A DNA stretch of 8,704 nt. Origin: Minisyncoccota bacterium (GTDB lineage Bacteria > Patescibacteria > Paceibacteria > UBA9973). The stretch covers positions 1-8,704 of the forward strand of contig JAQVGE010000037.1 of NCBI GenBank assembly GCA_028696935.1. The letters run 5' to 3'. How positions within the stretch are numbered: the first letter of the stretch is position 1; each line of letters starts with the position of its first letter. This document shows, one piece after another, positions 1-5,763 of the stretch. Position numbers and translations under genes: made by a program. The notes beneath the pieces were generated by a model, which had not been told where the DNA came from, searched no databases, and was given only the letters and a program-made list of their open reading frames with translations.

Positions 1-292
1 TATAGATGATATTCTTGATATGCTAGATATTTGCTTAGTTAAACGACTACCTACTACTGAATATGAGCATACAACGGATAAGAACCCTGAGCTCCACGAG
101 AAAGCCCTTAGAACATGCACAAAAGTTAATGATGTGGTACTCGATATGTTCGGGGGCGGAGGATCTCTGGCTCTAGCATGTGCTCAACTTAAAAGAAGAA
201 GCTTTATCTGTGAACAAAGCCCTATCTTTGTTCAATTAATCATTAATAGACTTGAAAAATATGAAAATACAAAATCAAAAAAGCTTAATTAA
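1..292 (+). CDS. DNA methyltransferase, beta class, C-terminal part (5' end outside window)
   Basis: This is the last ~96 codons of an N4-cytosine/N6-adenine DNA methyltransferase. The frame is open to the left edge of the window, so the true start lies upstream; the first ATG, at 20, is internal. The visible part carries the AdoMet-binding motif I as VLDMFGGGGS (about 137-166), preceded by a KNPELHEKAL segment that corresponds to motif X. It is followed by an acidic residue-bearing strand (FICEQSP) and a terminal helix. Motif I after the catalytic motif is the order of beta-class enzymes; the catalytic DPPY/SPPY box must lie outside the window. The stop (TAA at 290-292) lies inside the next gene, a 32-bp overlap, so the two are probably translationally coupled. 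The methylated sequence cannot be predicted. The methyltransferase call is firm; the target base is unknown. Confidence 0.85.
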   Translation, partial: IDDILDMLDICLVKRLPTTEYEHTTDKNPELHEKALRTCTKVNDVVLDMFGGGGSLALACAQLKRRSFICEQSPIFVQLIINRLEKYENTKSKKLN

Positions 293-1040
293 GCTAGGTG
301 ATATTATTGAACTAGGGCCTCATAAGCTTTTGTGTGGTGATGCTTGTGATGTTAATAGTGTCAAAAAATTAATTGGCGAAGATAAAATAGATCTTGTTTT
401 AACTGACCCACCCTATGGCGTTGCCTATGTTGAGAGTAAGGCAGGTTTTACTCAAAACCTAGCTAAACCAAAGGAAATTGAAAATGATCATCTTCAAACT
501 GAAAGTGAATATATAATATTTAGTGAAAAATGGTTAAGAATTTTAATACCATTTTTAAATAATAAAAATACAATCTATATATTCAATTCGGATAAGATGA
601 TATTTGCCTTAAGACAAGCAATGATTAATGTTGGACTATACTTTTCTCAGCTCTTAATTTGGATAAAAAGTAACGCCGTTATCGGAAGATTAGATTATTT
701 GCCTCAGCACGAACTTATAGCTTATGCTTGGCATGGCAGGCATTCGTTCAAGAAGAGCAAAGATAAGAGTATTCTATTTTGTCCAAAACCAAACAGGAGC
801 AAACTTCATCCTACTCAAAAACCGATATCACTACTAAGAAGATTAATTCTTAATAGTTCTAAGGTAGGAGATGTGGTATTTGATCCCTTTGGTGGAAGTG
901 GTGGAGCCCTTCTGGCTTGCGAGCAGACAAAAAGGAAGTGTTTCATGATAGAGATCGATCCTGAATACTGTGAAATTATTAGGAAACAATATAATGCAAT
1001 TAACGATTCTAAAAAATCTAACGTTTCATTATATGAATAA
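261..1040 (+). CDS. DNA methyltransferase, beta class (N6_N4_Mtase family)
   Basis: This is a complete adenine-N6 or cytosine-N4 DNA methyltransferase of 259 residues when read from the ATG at 261. A TTG at 252 would add three residues; I prefer the ATG, and neither has a clear ribosome binding site. The N-terminus reads LGDIIELGPHKLLCGDA, a typical opening of this family. The catalytic motif IV is TDPPYG (about residues 48-53). HPTQKP (about 183-188) is motif X, and DPFGGSGG (about 208-215) is the AdoMet-binding motif I, the beta-class order IV...X-I. Many relatives carry an N-terminal ParB-like domain before the LGDI segment; here the protein starts just before it. It overlaps the preceding methyltransferase by 32 bp and the following HTH gene by 8 bp. 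No nuclease adjoins it, so it is probably an orphan or phage-type modification enzyme, for example protecting DNA from host restriction. Confidence 0.9.
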   Translation: MKIQNQKSLIKLGDIIELGPHKLLCGDACDVNSVKKLIGEDKIDLVLTDPPYGVAYVESKAGFTQNLAKPKEIENDHLQTESEYIIFSEKWLRILIPFLNNKNTIYIFNSDKMIFALRQAMINVGLYFSQLLIWIKSNAVIGRLDYLPQHELIAYAWHGRHSFKKSKDKSILFCPKPNRSKLHPTQKPISLLRRLILNSSKVGDVVFDPFGGSGGALLACEQTKRKCFMIEIDPEYCEIIRKQYNAINDSKKSNVSLYE

Positions 1041-1428
1041 TGATAAATCAAAAAATAAAAAAGAAATTGATGGTAGAAATCTAAGCGAAAAAAAGAAAGA
1101 TGCGTTAAAAGAATTGTTTATGGAAGAATTAAGTAAAAATCCAATCATTCAATCCGTGTGTCAAAAATTAAATGTAAGCAGAGCGACTATTTATAGATGG
1201 TTTAAAGAAGATGTATCATTTAAAGATGGTTGCAACTATTCCATCATTAAAGGAAACGACATCATGAATGACGTGGCAAAGCATCAGTTATTTAATAAAG
1301 TAAAAGAAGGTCATTACAGATCTCTTGTCTATTACCTAAGCAGAAGACATCCTGAATTTATAGAAAAGAATCATGATTATAAAATTTCTGAATGGTGGCA
1401 AATGTTTCGTGATGAAAATTTTTTCTAA
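1033..1428 (+). CDS. Small helix-turn-helix protein, phage terminase small subunit-like
   Basis: The protein has 131 residues from the ATG at 1033, which overlaps the stop of the methyltransferase gene (8 bp). A GTG at 970 in the same frame would add 21 residues lying entirely inside the upstream gene, so I reject it. The N-terminal ~25 residues are Lys/Asn-rich and probably disordered. A helix-turn-helix lies at about residues 37-57 (PIIQSVCQKLNVSRATIYRWF). After it comes a helical segment ending GHYRSLVYYLSRRHPEF (about 93-109). An HTH followed by a 'small protein given for a substrate of size n, (Y)LSRRHPEF' type tail is seen in phage-like HTH proteins (phBC6A51 type) and terminase small subunits. 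It would bind DNA; whether as a packaging recogniser or a regulator is not shown. No large terminase follows: the plus-strand module ends here at a terminator. Confidence 0.6.
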   Translation: MNNDKSKNKKEIDGRNLSEKKKDALKELFMEELSKNPIIQSVCQKLNVSRATIYRWFKEDVSFKDGCNYSIIKGNDIMNDVAKHQLFNKVKEGHYRSLVYYLSRRHPEFIEKNHDYKISEWWQMFRDENFF

Positions 1429-1445
1429 AAGTAGCTGACAAGTTT

Positions 1446-1484
1446 AAAAAATAAGCCCTTTATTTAAATAGGGCTTATTTTTTT
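1446..1484. terminator. Bidirectional intrinsic terminator between convergent genes
   Basis: A perfect 14-bp inverted repeat (1446-1459 with 1470-1483) has a core AATAAGCCCT / AGGGCTTATT and a 10-nt loop. It has an A-tract on the left arm and a T-tract on the right, so it gives a U-tailed hairpin on either strand. It begins 17 bp after the stop of the plus-strand HTH gene and ends 7 bp before the stop of the minus-strand membrane-protein gene, so it probably terminates both. Confidence 0.9.
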
Positions 1485-1491
1485 ATTTTAA

Positions 1492-2394
1492 TTATTCTAA
1501 TGGCCAGTTTTTTATTTGCGCTTCTCTAGATATTTCTTTTTCTTGTTCATTATCTATATTCCATATATCCAAAACTTGCTTTTCATATATACCTGTTAAC
1601 CTTTTATATTCTGCGGAATTTTCCTCATAATTTGTCATGTAATCATCTATCGGATATTTTTGATCTGCTTCAGCTCTAGCCTTATCTTGAGCTGATACAA
1701 TATCTTTAAATATCTGCTTTCTTTCTTCAACATTAAAACCAAATTTCTCTTCTTGTTCATTCCTGCTTTTGAGATATTCTTCCAAATTACTTTTTATATC
1801 ATATGATATTTTATAGCTTGATTTATCATTGTTTAAAGCAATTTCTGAGTTAACATTCCCTAGATCTCCCAGTGGTGCAAAGATAACTGAACCAATATCA
1901 TAGGTACCACTATCAATTAAATCCTTATCACTATATAGCCATAAAATAATTTCATCTACATCTTTATCATTTACTATAATATCTAAAATAATTTTATTAG
2001 CAGTGGACTTGGCTATGTCTTGATCTATAACGGAATCAACTACTACAAAGTATTTAACTTTTTTATTAGTTGATAAATTTGCTAATTCGCTACTAGTAAA
2101 ATCTTCTATGTTTTTATTGCCCGTTGTCTTCCGACTCATATCTTCTGTTTTTATAATACTATAATTAACAGCTCCATTAACTGAAATAGATTCTAATGAG
2201 AAAGTGTTGTTTTTGTCACTATAATCAATGGACGAGAATGCGGTAAATATAACCAAGGCGACTATAAAAATAATAGTCATTTTTAATCTAGAAACTTTCT
2301 TTTTAAATATCTTTTCAAAATACTTAGGACTAACAATTCCAATTATCATTATGAAGAATAATAAGAAAGCTAGCACGAATAATAAAGTGCTCAT
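1492..2394 (-). CDS. Membrane-anchored protein of unknown function, two N-terminal TM helices
   Basis: The protein has 300 residues. Two hydrophobic helices (about 3-21 and 39-54) flank a strongly basic loop (PKYFEKIFKKKVSRLK). By the positive-inside rule this loop is cytoplasmic, leaving the ~245-residue C-terminal part outside. The GIVSPKYFEKIF segment after TM1 resembles a motif common in small Gram-positive-type membrane proteins with extracytoplasmic domains. The soluble part has a beta-rich section at about 113-200 (KYFVVVDSVI; DEIILWLYSDKDL; IFAPLGDLGNV), resembling from memory the DUF4875-type fold. A helical tail at about 222-300 follows (ERKQIFKDIVSAQDKARAEA), ending KNWPLE, close to the '(K/G)xWPxP' endings of many secreted proteins of unknown function. 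No catalytic motif is evident. No Shine-Dalgarno precedes the ATG; CCTAACCTAC lies 6 nt upstream instead. The long structured leader suggests regulation by attenuation. It stands after the terminator of the restriction operon, so it is probably a separate transcription unit. Confidence 0.75.
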   Translation of the reverse strand: MSTLLFVLAFLLFFIMIIGIVSPKYFEKIFKKKVSRLKMTIIFIVALVIFTAFSSIDYSDKNNTFSLESISVNGAVNYSIIKTEDMSRKTTGNKNIEDFTSSELANLSTNKKVKYFVVVDSVIDQDIAKSTANKIILDIIVNDKDVDEIILWLYSDKDLIDSGTYDIGSVIFAPLGDLGNVNSEIALNNDKSSYKISYDIKSNLEEYLKSRNEQEEKFGFNVEERKQIFKDIVSAQDKARAEADQKYPIDDYMTNYEENSAEYKRLTGIYEKQVLDIWNIDNEQEKEISREAQIKNWPLE

Positions 2395-2400
2395 AAATTT

Positions 2401-2552
2401 GTAGGTTAGGATTTATTATTGTTATTGACTCAGAGAACAAAAAAAGTCCCCCGAACCAGCTGATAACCCCTCTCGGTGCTACCAGTATATTCTTTCGAAT
2501 ATACACCTAACCTACAAGTACTGGTCGGGAGACCATCTTCATAGGTTAGGTT
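2401..2552. repeat. Three copies of a 10-nt word, alternating orientation
   Basis: GTAGGTTAGG is found at 2401-2410 (plus orientation), its exact complement CCTAACCTAC at 2506-2515, and ATAGGTTAGG (one mismatch at the first base) at 2541-2550. In an RNA read from the minus strand the middle copy (GUAGGUUAGG) can pair with either the upstream or the downstream copy, but not both. The downstream copy ends 7 nt from the ATG of the membrane-protein gene. The same words could alternatively be operator half-sites for a DNA-binding protein. Confidence 0.75.
2439..2534 (-). ncRNA. Structured RNA domain ending in an intrinsic terminator (leader attenuator or small RNA)
   Basis: Read on the minus strand, GTCTCCCGACCAG (2533-2521) pairs with CTGGTTCGGGGGAC (2459-2446): 13 bp with one G-U and one bulged U. 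The 3' arm is followed directly by seven U (2445-2439). Inside are a hairpin GTATATTC-GAAA-GAATATAC (2504-2485) and a second hairpin, arms CTGGTAG (2485-2479) and TTATCAG (2466-2460), capped by a CC-GAGA-GG tip. Both tips are GNRA tetraloops only on the minus strand, which favours that strand as the transcribed one. The helices abut with no spare bases, and the only long unpaired segment is a 16-nt linker (2520-2505) holding GUAGGUUAGG. The domain lies 45-140 nt upstream of the membrane-protein ATG. I do not recognise a known riboswitch or RNA family. Structure is seen; transcription and function are inferred. Confidence 0.6.
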
Positions 2553-2556
2553 TTTT
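2505..2556 (+). terminator. Terminator-like hairpin on the plus strand; competing fold on the minus strand
   Basis: A perfect 10-bp inverted repeat, ACCTAACCTA (2505-2514) and TAGGTTAGGT (2542-2551), is followed by a T-run ending at 2556. The 27-nt loop contains a smaller stem, TGGTC-GGGA-GACCA (2522-2535). On the plus strand this has terminator form, although no plus-strand gene is seen just upstream. On the minus strand the same pairing would trap the 5' arm of the 2446-2533 closing stem and so exclude that terminator. Confidence 0.45.
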
Positions 2557-2587
2557 GACCATGCCTTGAAAAAACAAGGTTTAGGTC
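2557..2587. other. Interrupted hairpin in the gene-free region
   Basis: GACC (2557-2560) pairs with GGTC (2584-2587), and CCTTG (2564-2568) with CAAGG (2575-2579), around a six-base A/T loop and a 3x4 internal loop. It stands next to the A/T tract of the neighbouring structure. It would be the first helix of a minus-strand leader starting near 2600. Role unknown. Confidence 0.4.
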
Positions 2588-2604
2588 ACTAAATTGTTAG
2601 TTAA

Positions 2605-2633
2605 ATATTACCTCAAAATAGCCTAAAAGTAAA
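2605..2633 (-). promoter_or_regulatory. Possible promoter for the structured leader / membrane-protein gene
   Basis: On the minus strand TTTACT (2633-2628) and TAATAT (2610-2605) are separated by 17 bp, each matching four of six bases of the sigma-70 consensus. This would start transcription near 2598, downstream of the restriction-operon terminator and upstream of all the leader helices. In DNA this AT-rich such matches are common by chance, so the position is the main support. Confidence 0.25.
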
Positions 2634-2658
2634 GAATAGTTACCTACAGCTTGTCTAC

Positions 2659-2690
2659 AATAAAAAACAGGGTCTCCCCTGTTTTGATTT
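2659..2690 (-). terminator. Intrinsic terminator of the type I restriction operon
   Basis: On the minus strand AAAACAGGG (2685-2677) and CCCTGTTTT (2672-2664) form a perfect 9-bp stem with a GAGA tetraloop, followed by further U residues (UUAUU). It begins 37 nt past the stop of the OLD-like ATPase gene and is the natural end of the hsdR-hsdM-hsdS-ATPase transcript. Confidence 0.8.
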
Positions 2691-2721
2691 CGAACAACAT
2701 CTAGTTGTAACCTCTTTTATA

Positions 2722-4494
2722 CTAACTTTTTTCAATATTTGCATCATTATCTTTGAGCGCTTTATCAATAATATTAAATATTTCTTGAAAATTTTTAAAA
2801 TCTTCCTTTTTTCCATTAAGACAAACCCAGTCGCAAATTTTTTGTTTATGCCCATTTACAATTTTATAATTTGTTTTATTTTCACCAACAACATGATATT
2901 CAAAACTTTCAGTATTTATGCCTTTTGCTTTATTTATTAAACCTTCTTCAAATAAATTCTCTATGCCTCTTTTTAAAATATTATTTGTGAAGTAAGGCAT
3001 CTTGTTCACATAAAGCAAATCTTTATATTTCTTTTCTTTAATAGATTCTTCTGGATCATTTAACAAAACAATTTTTTGCTTTAATAAGTTTAAGTTAGCA
3101 CTAAGAAATTTTTCAGCAGATGATAACGCATTATTATTTGAATTTTTAGTCCCTAAGTCGGTTTTTACACCTACAATTTCAATATTAAAATCCTCAAGAC
3201 TTTTTTCATATAATTCATAAGCTTTTTCTATATATTGCACGTCTGTCGGCCCTTCCACATAAACTACTGGTTTATTATTACTAACAACTTTTTGCTTTAT
3301 TCCATCTTCAAATCTTTTAGTATTTTGAAAAACTTTATAAGCATTTTCAAACTCTGAAAATCTTTCTGTTGTTATTAAATCACCTTTTGGCATATTTCTT
3401 ACTTCAAAACCATCATCACCGAATATTGTTTTCATCCCTAATAAGAATAAAGGAGAATGAGTGGTAATAATGAATTGAATTTTTGGAAATAATTTAATAA
3501 GCTCTGGTAAAACAATGTTTTGCAAGTCTGTATGCAAATGAACATCTATTTCGTCTACGACAACTATTCCTTGAATCTGATCAAGTGTTTTTAAATTATC
3601 TCCACTATGTCTAATTATATTAATAAAAAAATTTAATAAAATAGACTCTCCTAACGACAGATTATCGATGGTAGGCAGAATTTGTCTAGAAGTATTTTCA
3701 TCTACATCTTCCATTACAGAAATTCGATACCCACCGCGTGGACCAATCCCAAGCCTATACTTATCATTCTTTAAGATTTTTCTTAAAATAATTAAAATAT
3801 TTTCCCATAAAGTTATATTTATGGGGTTTTTATTTTGTATATACCTATCAAGGACCAAATCTAATAAAAAAGTTTTATTTTCTCTGCTAGAAGATACTAT
3901 CTCAAACTCCTTGCCCAGCTTATCAGAAAACCTTTTATTGTCTTCAAATTTTACATTATCCACAAAAGAATCATTTTTCCAAAAAGGCTCTTCATATCTA
4001 TATGCAGGTTGATAGAAATGAACACCGCTAACCCACTCTTTTTGTAATTTTTCTTTTTTTATAGTGTCTATACTCGAAATTTCTTTCTGAAATTTTTTTG
4101 AGTCATTAGGAGAAAGTGAAAAATCTAAAATAAAATTTTTGAACTCTTCTTTTTGTAATTCTCCAACTTTATCAAAATATTCTAAAACTTGTTTTTCATA
4201 ATCAATAAATTGTAATATTGAAAAACCTCTATTTTTGCCTGAACGCAGGTTTATGCCTCCTGAAATTTTATAATAATTTCTCTTTAATCCGTTTTGGATA
4301 CCAATATCATCAAATAAAACGCTGCCAATTTCATAAAAACTATCTACTATTTGAGATTGAAAAATAGTTTTCCCCGTACCATTCTCCCCAACAAAAATAA
4401 TTGGCTTAGGAATGCCATCTTCTTTAAATGGCAAATCTACATAAAGTTCTTCTATTGGGCCTATATTTTTTATAGCTATTTTTTTTAAATACAT
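2722..4494 (-). CDS. OLD-like AAA ATPase with TOPRIM-type C-terminal region
   Basis: This is a 590-residue protein of the overcoming-lysogenization-defect type: an ABC/SMC-like ATPase joined to a TOPRIM nuclease-like region. It opens with MYLKKIAIKNIGPIEEL, typical of RecF/AAA_15 ATPases. Walker A is GENGTGKT (36-43), the ABC signature is NLSLGES (278-284), Walker B is IVVVDEID (310-317), and the H-loop is TTHSP (344-348). The C-terminal part has VEGPTD (413-418), the TOPRIM glutamate motif. It then has LLNDPEE (477-483), where relatives have a DxD, and RGIENLFEEGLI (509-520), a conserved element of this family. A nuclease activity controlled by ATP is the family expectation; the DPE in place of DxD leaves metal binding to be tested. 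It begins 15 bp after hsdS with no clear SD and is the last gene of the restriction operon. It lacks a zinc hook and long coiled coil, so it is not RloC. Gabija GajA is a structural cousin, but no GajB-like helicase is seen here. Confidence 0.85.
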   Translation of the reverse strand: MYLKKIAIKNIGPIEELYVDLPFKEDGIPKPIIFVGENGTGKTIFQSQIVDSFYEIGSVLFDDIGIQNGLKRNYYKISGGINLRSGKNRGFSILQFIDYEKQVLEYFDKVGELQKEEFKNFILDFSLSPNDSKKFQKEISSIDTIKKEKLQKEWVSGVHFYQPAYRYEEPFWKNDSFVDNVKFEDNKRFSDKLGKEFEIVSSSRENKTFLLDLVLDRYIQNKNPINITLWENILIILRKILKNDKYRLGIGPRGGYRISVMEDVDENTSRQILPTIDNLSLGESILLNFFINIIRHSGDNLKTLDQIQGIVVVDEIDVHLHTDLQNIVLPELIKLFPKIQFIITTHSPLFLLGMKTIFGDDGFEVRNMPKGDLITTERFSEFENAYKVFQNTKRFEDGIKQKVVSNNKPVVYVEGPTDVQYIEKAYELYEKSLEDFNIEIVGVKTDLGTKNSNNNALSSAEKFLSANLNLLKQKIVLLNDPEESIKEKKYKDLLYVNKMPYFTNNILKRGIENLFEEGLINKAKGINTESFEYHVVGENKTNYKIVNGHKQKICDWVCLNGKKEDFKNFQEIFNIIDKALKDNDANIEKS

Positions 4495-4509
4495 AATATA
4501 TTATTTTAT

Positions 4510-5763
4510 CTAATCAGTAATAACCTGACCATTCATTAACATAGGCAAAAGCCAATCTCGCACCTCTTCAAGCTTTTTATTTTCCTGTCTGATTAAATCA
4601 ATTTTTTTATATACATCTTCTGTTATTTTTTTATAACTCATTAAAACTTCCTTGCGAGGAATAACTAATTTAACAATTTTTAAATCATCATTTCCTATTC
4701 CCTGCATAGTGGCGCCATGGGATATTATATCTTTTGTTAATTCAAAAATATCTGAAGATATAAAACTAGCTATATATTCAAAAGCCAAGTCTTCACATTT
4801 TAAACCAAGAAATCCAGTAGAAAAAATATTATTTTCTATTATATCATCGCTATATTTTCCTATAAAAATATGTTTTCTACTAGATTTCATTTTGGCAAAC
4901 CAAACCGAATTTATAACAGGTTGCATATTAGCCCTTGATTCTCTATTTTCATACGTTATTAAATCTCCTCTAATAATTTTTCTACCGTTTATGTTGGCTG
5001 TAGCTAAGTATTCTTTACTACCCTCAAATTTCTCAATTTTTGGCTTTAAAATCGAAGTGAGTGAATTTTTATATAAACTTGCAACTGTCCATTCTTTAGG
5101 AATTTCTTTTTTTAATTCATCACTCCAAACCATTTTTCCTCCACTTGATTTATAGGGTTTACCATTCTCATTAGGAAAATCAAACTGAACAAACCAATAA
5201 TCATAAAGAGTCTTTGCTATTTTTTCTAACTCTTTATTTATTTTATTATTTAATTCCATTTTCTCATCGAAAATAGATAATATTGAAGTAATTTTTTGTT
5301 GAGTCAAAATATCATGATAATCAATATCCAAATTTTCAAAATCGTTAATATATAAACATTTCTGGACAGCTCCATTGGCTTTATTCTGCAACTGCTTTTT
5401 TACATATGGTACGTTAAAAAAATAATATAAATAATCTGAGGTTATTTTACTTTGATTTGGCTTAATAATCGCAACACTTCTCTGAAAATCAAAATTTATG
5501 TTATTACCTTTAATGATTGCTGTCTTTCCTATGGTTCCTACAGAAGCAACAACCACATCATTATTTGATAATTTAGTTCTTTTTCTTATCTTGTTAAAGG
5601 AGTCGATAGAAATTTTACGATCATCATTTGTTATATTAATTTTTCCATTTTTTATATTCTTATTGCTTAATAAATAATAAGAAGAATTTAAAGAATCTAT
5701 AATTGAGCCATGTTCTCCGTCAGTAATATTTAATGTTAAATTTTTCAATTTATCCCTATTCAT
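4510..5763 (-). CDS. hsdS: Type I restriction-modification specificity subunit S
   Basis: HsdS (417 residues) is the DNA-recognition subunit: its two target-recognition domains read the two halves of a bipartite site for both modification and restriction. TRD1 spans about 1-150. The central conserved region, about 155-225, has QQKITSILSIFDEKMELNNK, LYDYWFVQFDFP and GKPYKSSGGKMVW. This is the spacer helix and linker whose length sets the gap between half-sites. TRD2 is about 226-375. A second conserved helix ends the protein (KKIDLIRQENKKLEEVRDWLLPMLMNGQV, about 386-414, given here in two parts: KKIDLIRQENKKLEE and VRDWLLPMLMNGQV). Length is normal for a full two-TRD subunit. The ATG at 5761-5763 overlaps the hsdM stop (8-bp overlap), which points to coupled translation and explains the missing SD. 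The recognised sequence cannot be read from the protein. Confidence 0.93.
   Translation of the reverse strand: MNRDKLKNLTLNITDGEHGSIIDSLNSSYYLLSNKNIKNGKINITNDDRKISIDSFNKIRKRTKLSNNDVVVASVGTIGKTAIIKGNNINFDFQRSVAIIKPNQSKITSDYLYYFFNVPYVKKQLQNKANGAVQKCLYINDFENLDIDYHDILTQQKITSILSIFDEKMELNNKINKELEKIAKTLYDYWFVQFDFPNENGKPYKSSGGKMVWSDELKKEIPKEWTVASLYKNSLTSILKPKIEKFEGSKEYLATANINGRKIIRGDLITYENRESRANMQPVINSVWFAKMKSSRKHIFIGKYSDDIIENNIFSTGFLGLKCEDLAFEYIASFISSDIFELTKDIISHGATMQGIGNDDLKIVKLVIPRKEVLMSYKKITEDVYKKIDLIRQENKKLEEVRDWLLPMLMNGQVITD

Noticed and set aside
252..292. The two methyltransferase frames as one frameshifted gene
   Set aside because: The first frame ends after its own motif I and terminal helix. 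The second has a complete motif set from DPPY to its own motif I, so they are two genes with a short overlap.
815..1051. Antisense open frame over the second methyltransferase
   Set aside because: It runs opposite to a conserved coding region and has no recognisable protein features; the same applies to plus-strand frames at 3668-4012, 4652-5155, 5997-6326 and 6327-6509, and to 2655-2855 on the minus strand.
2446..2533. T-box or c-di-GMP (GEMM) riboswitch, suggested by UGGUAGCACCGAGAG and the GAAA hairpin
   Set aside because: The T-box core GGUGGNACCGCG is not matched, and the downstream gene is not tRNA- or amino-acid-related. The GEMM conserved core is absent apart from the generic GNRA hairpin.
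2505..2551. Possible integron attC site: ACCTAAC ... GTTAGGT fits the R''/R' consensus
   Set aside because: No integrase or cassette array is visible. The 10-bp arms are perfectly paired without the extrahelical bases expected of attC, and the words are better explained as RNA pairing elements.
2395..2721. Retron msr-msd, CRISPR array, or tracr-like RNA
   Set aside because: There is no reverse transcriptase or cas gene in the window and no regularly spaced repeat-spacer pattern; only three copies of a 10-nt word are present, in mixed orientation.
2722..4494. Gabija (GajA) or RloC identity for the ATPase
   Set aside because: No GajB-type helicase is adjacent, and there is no zinc-hook CxxC coiled coil or C-terminal anticodon-nuclease signature. 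Only the broad OLD-like call is supported.
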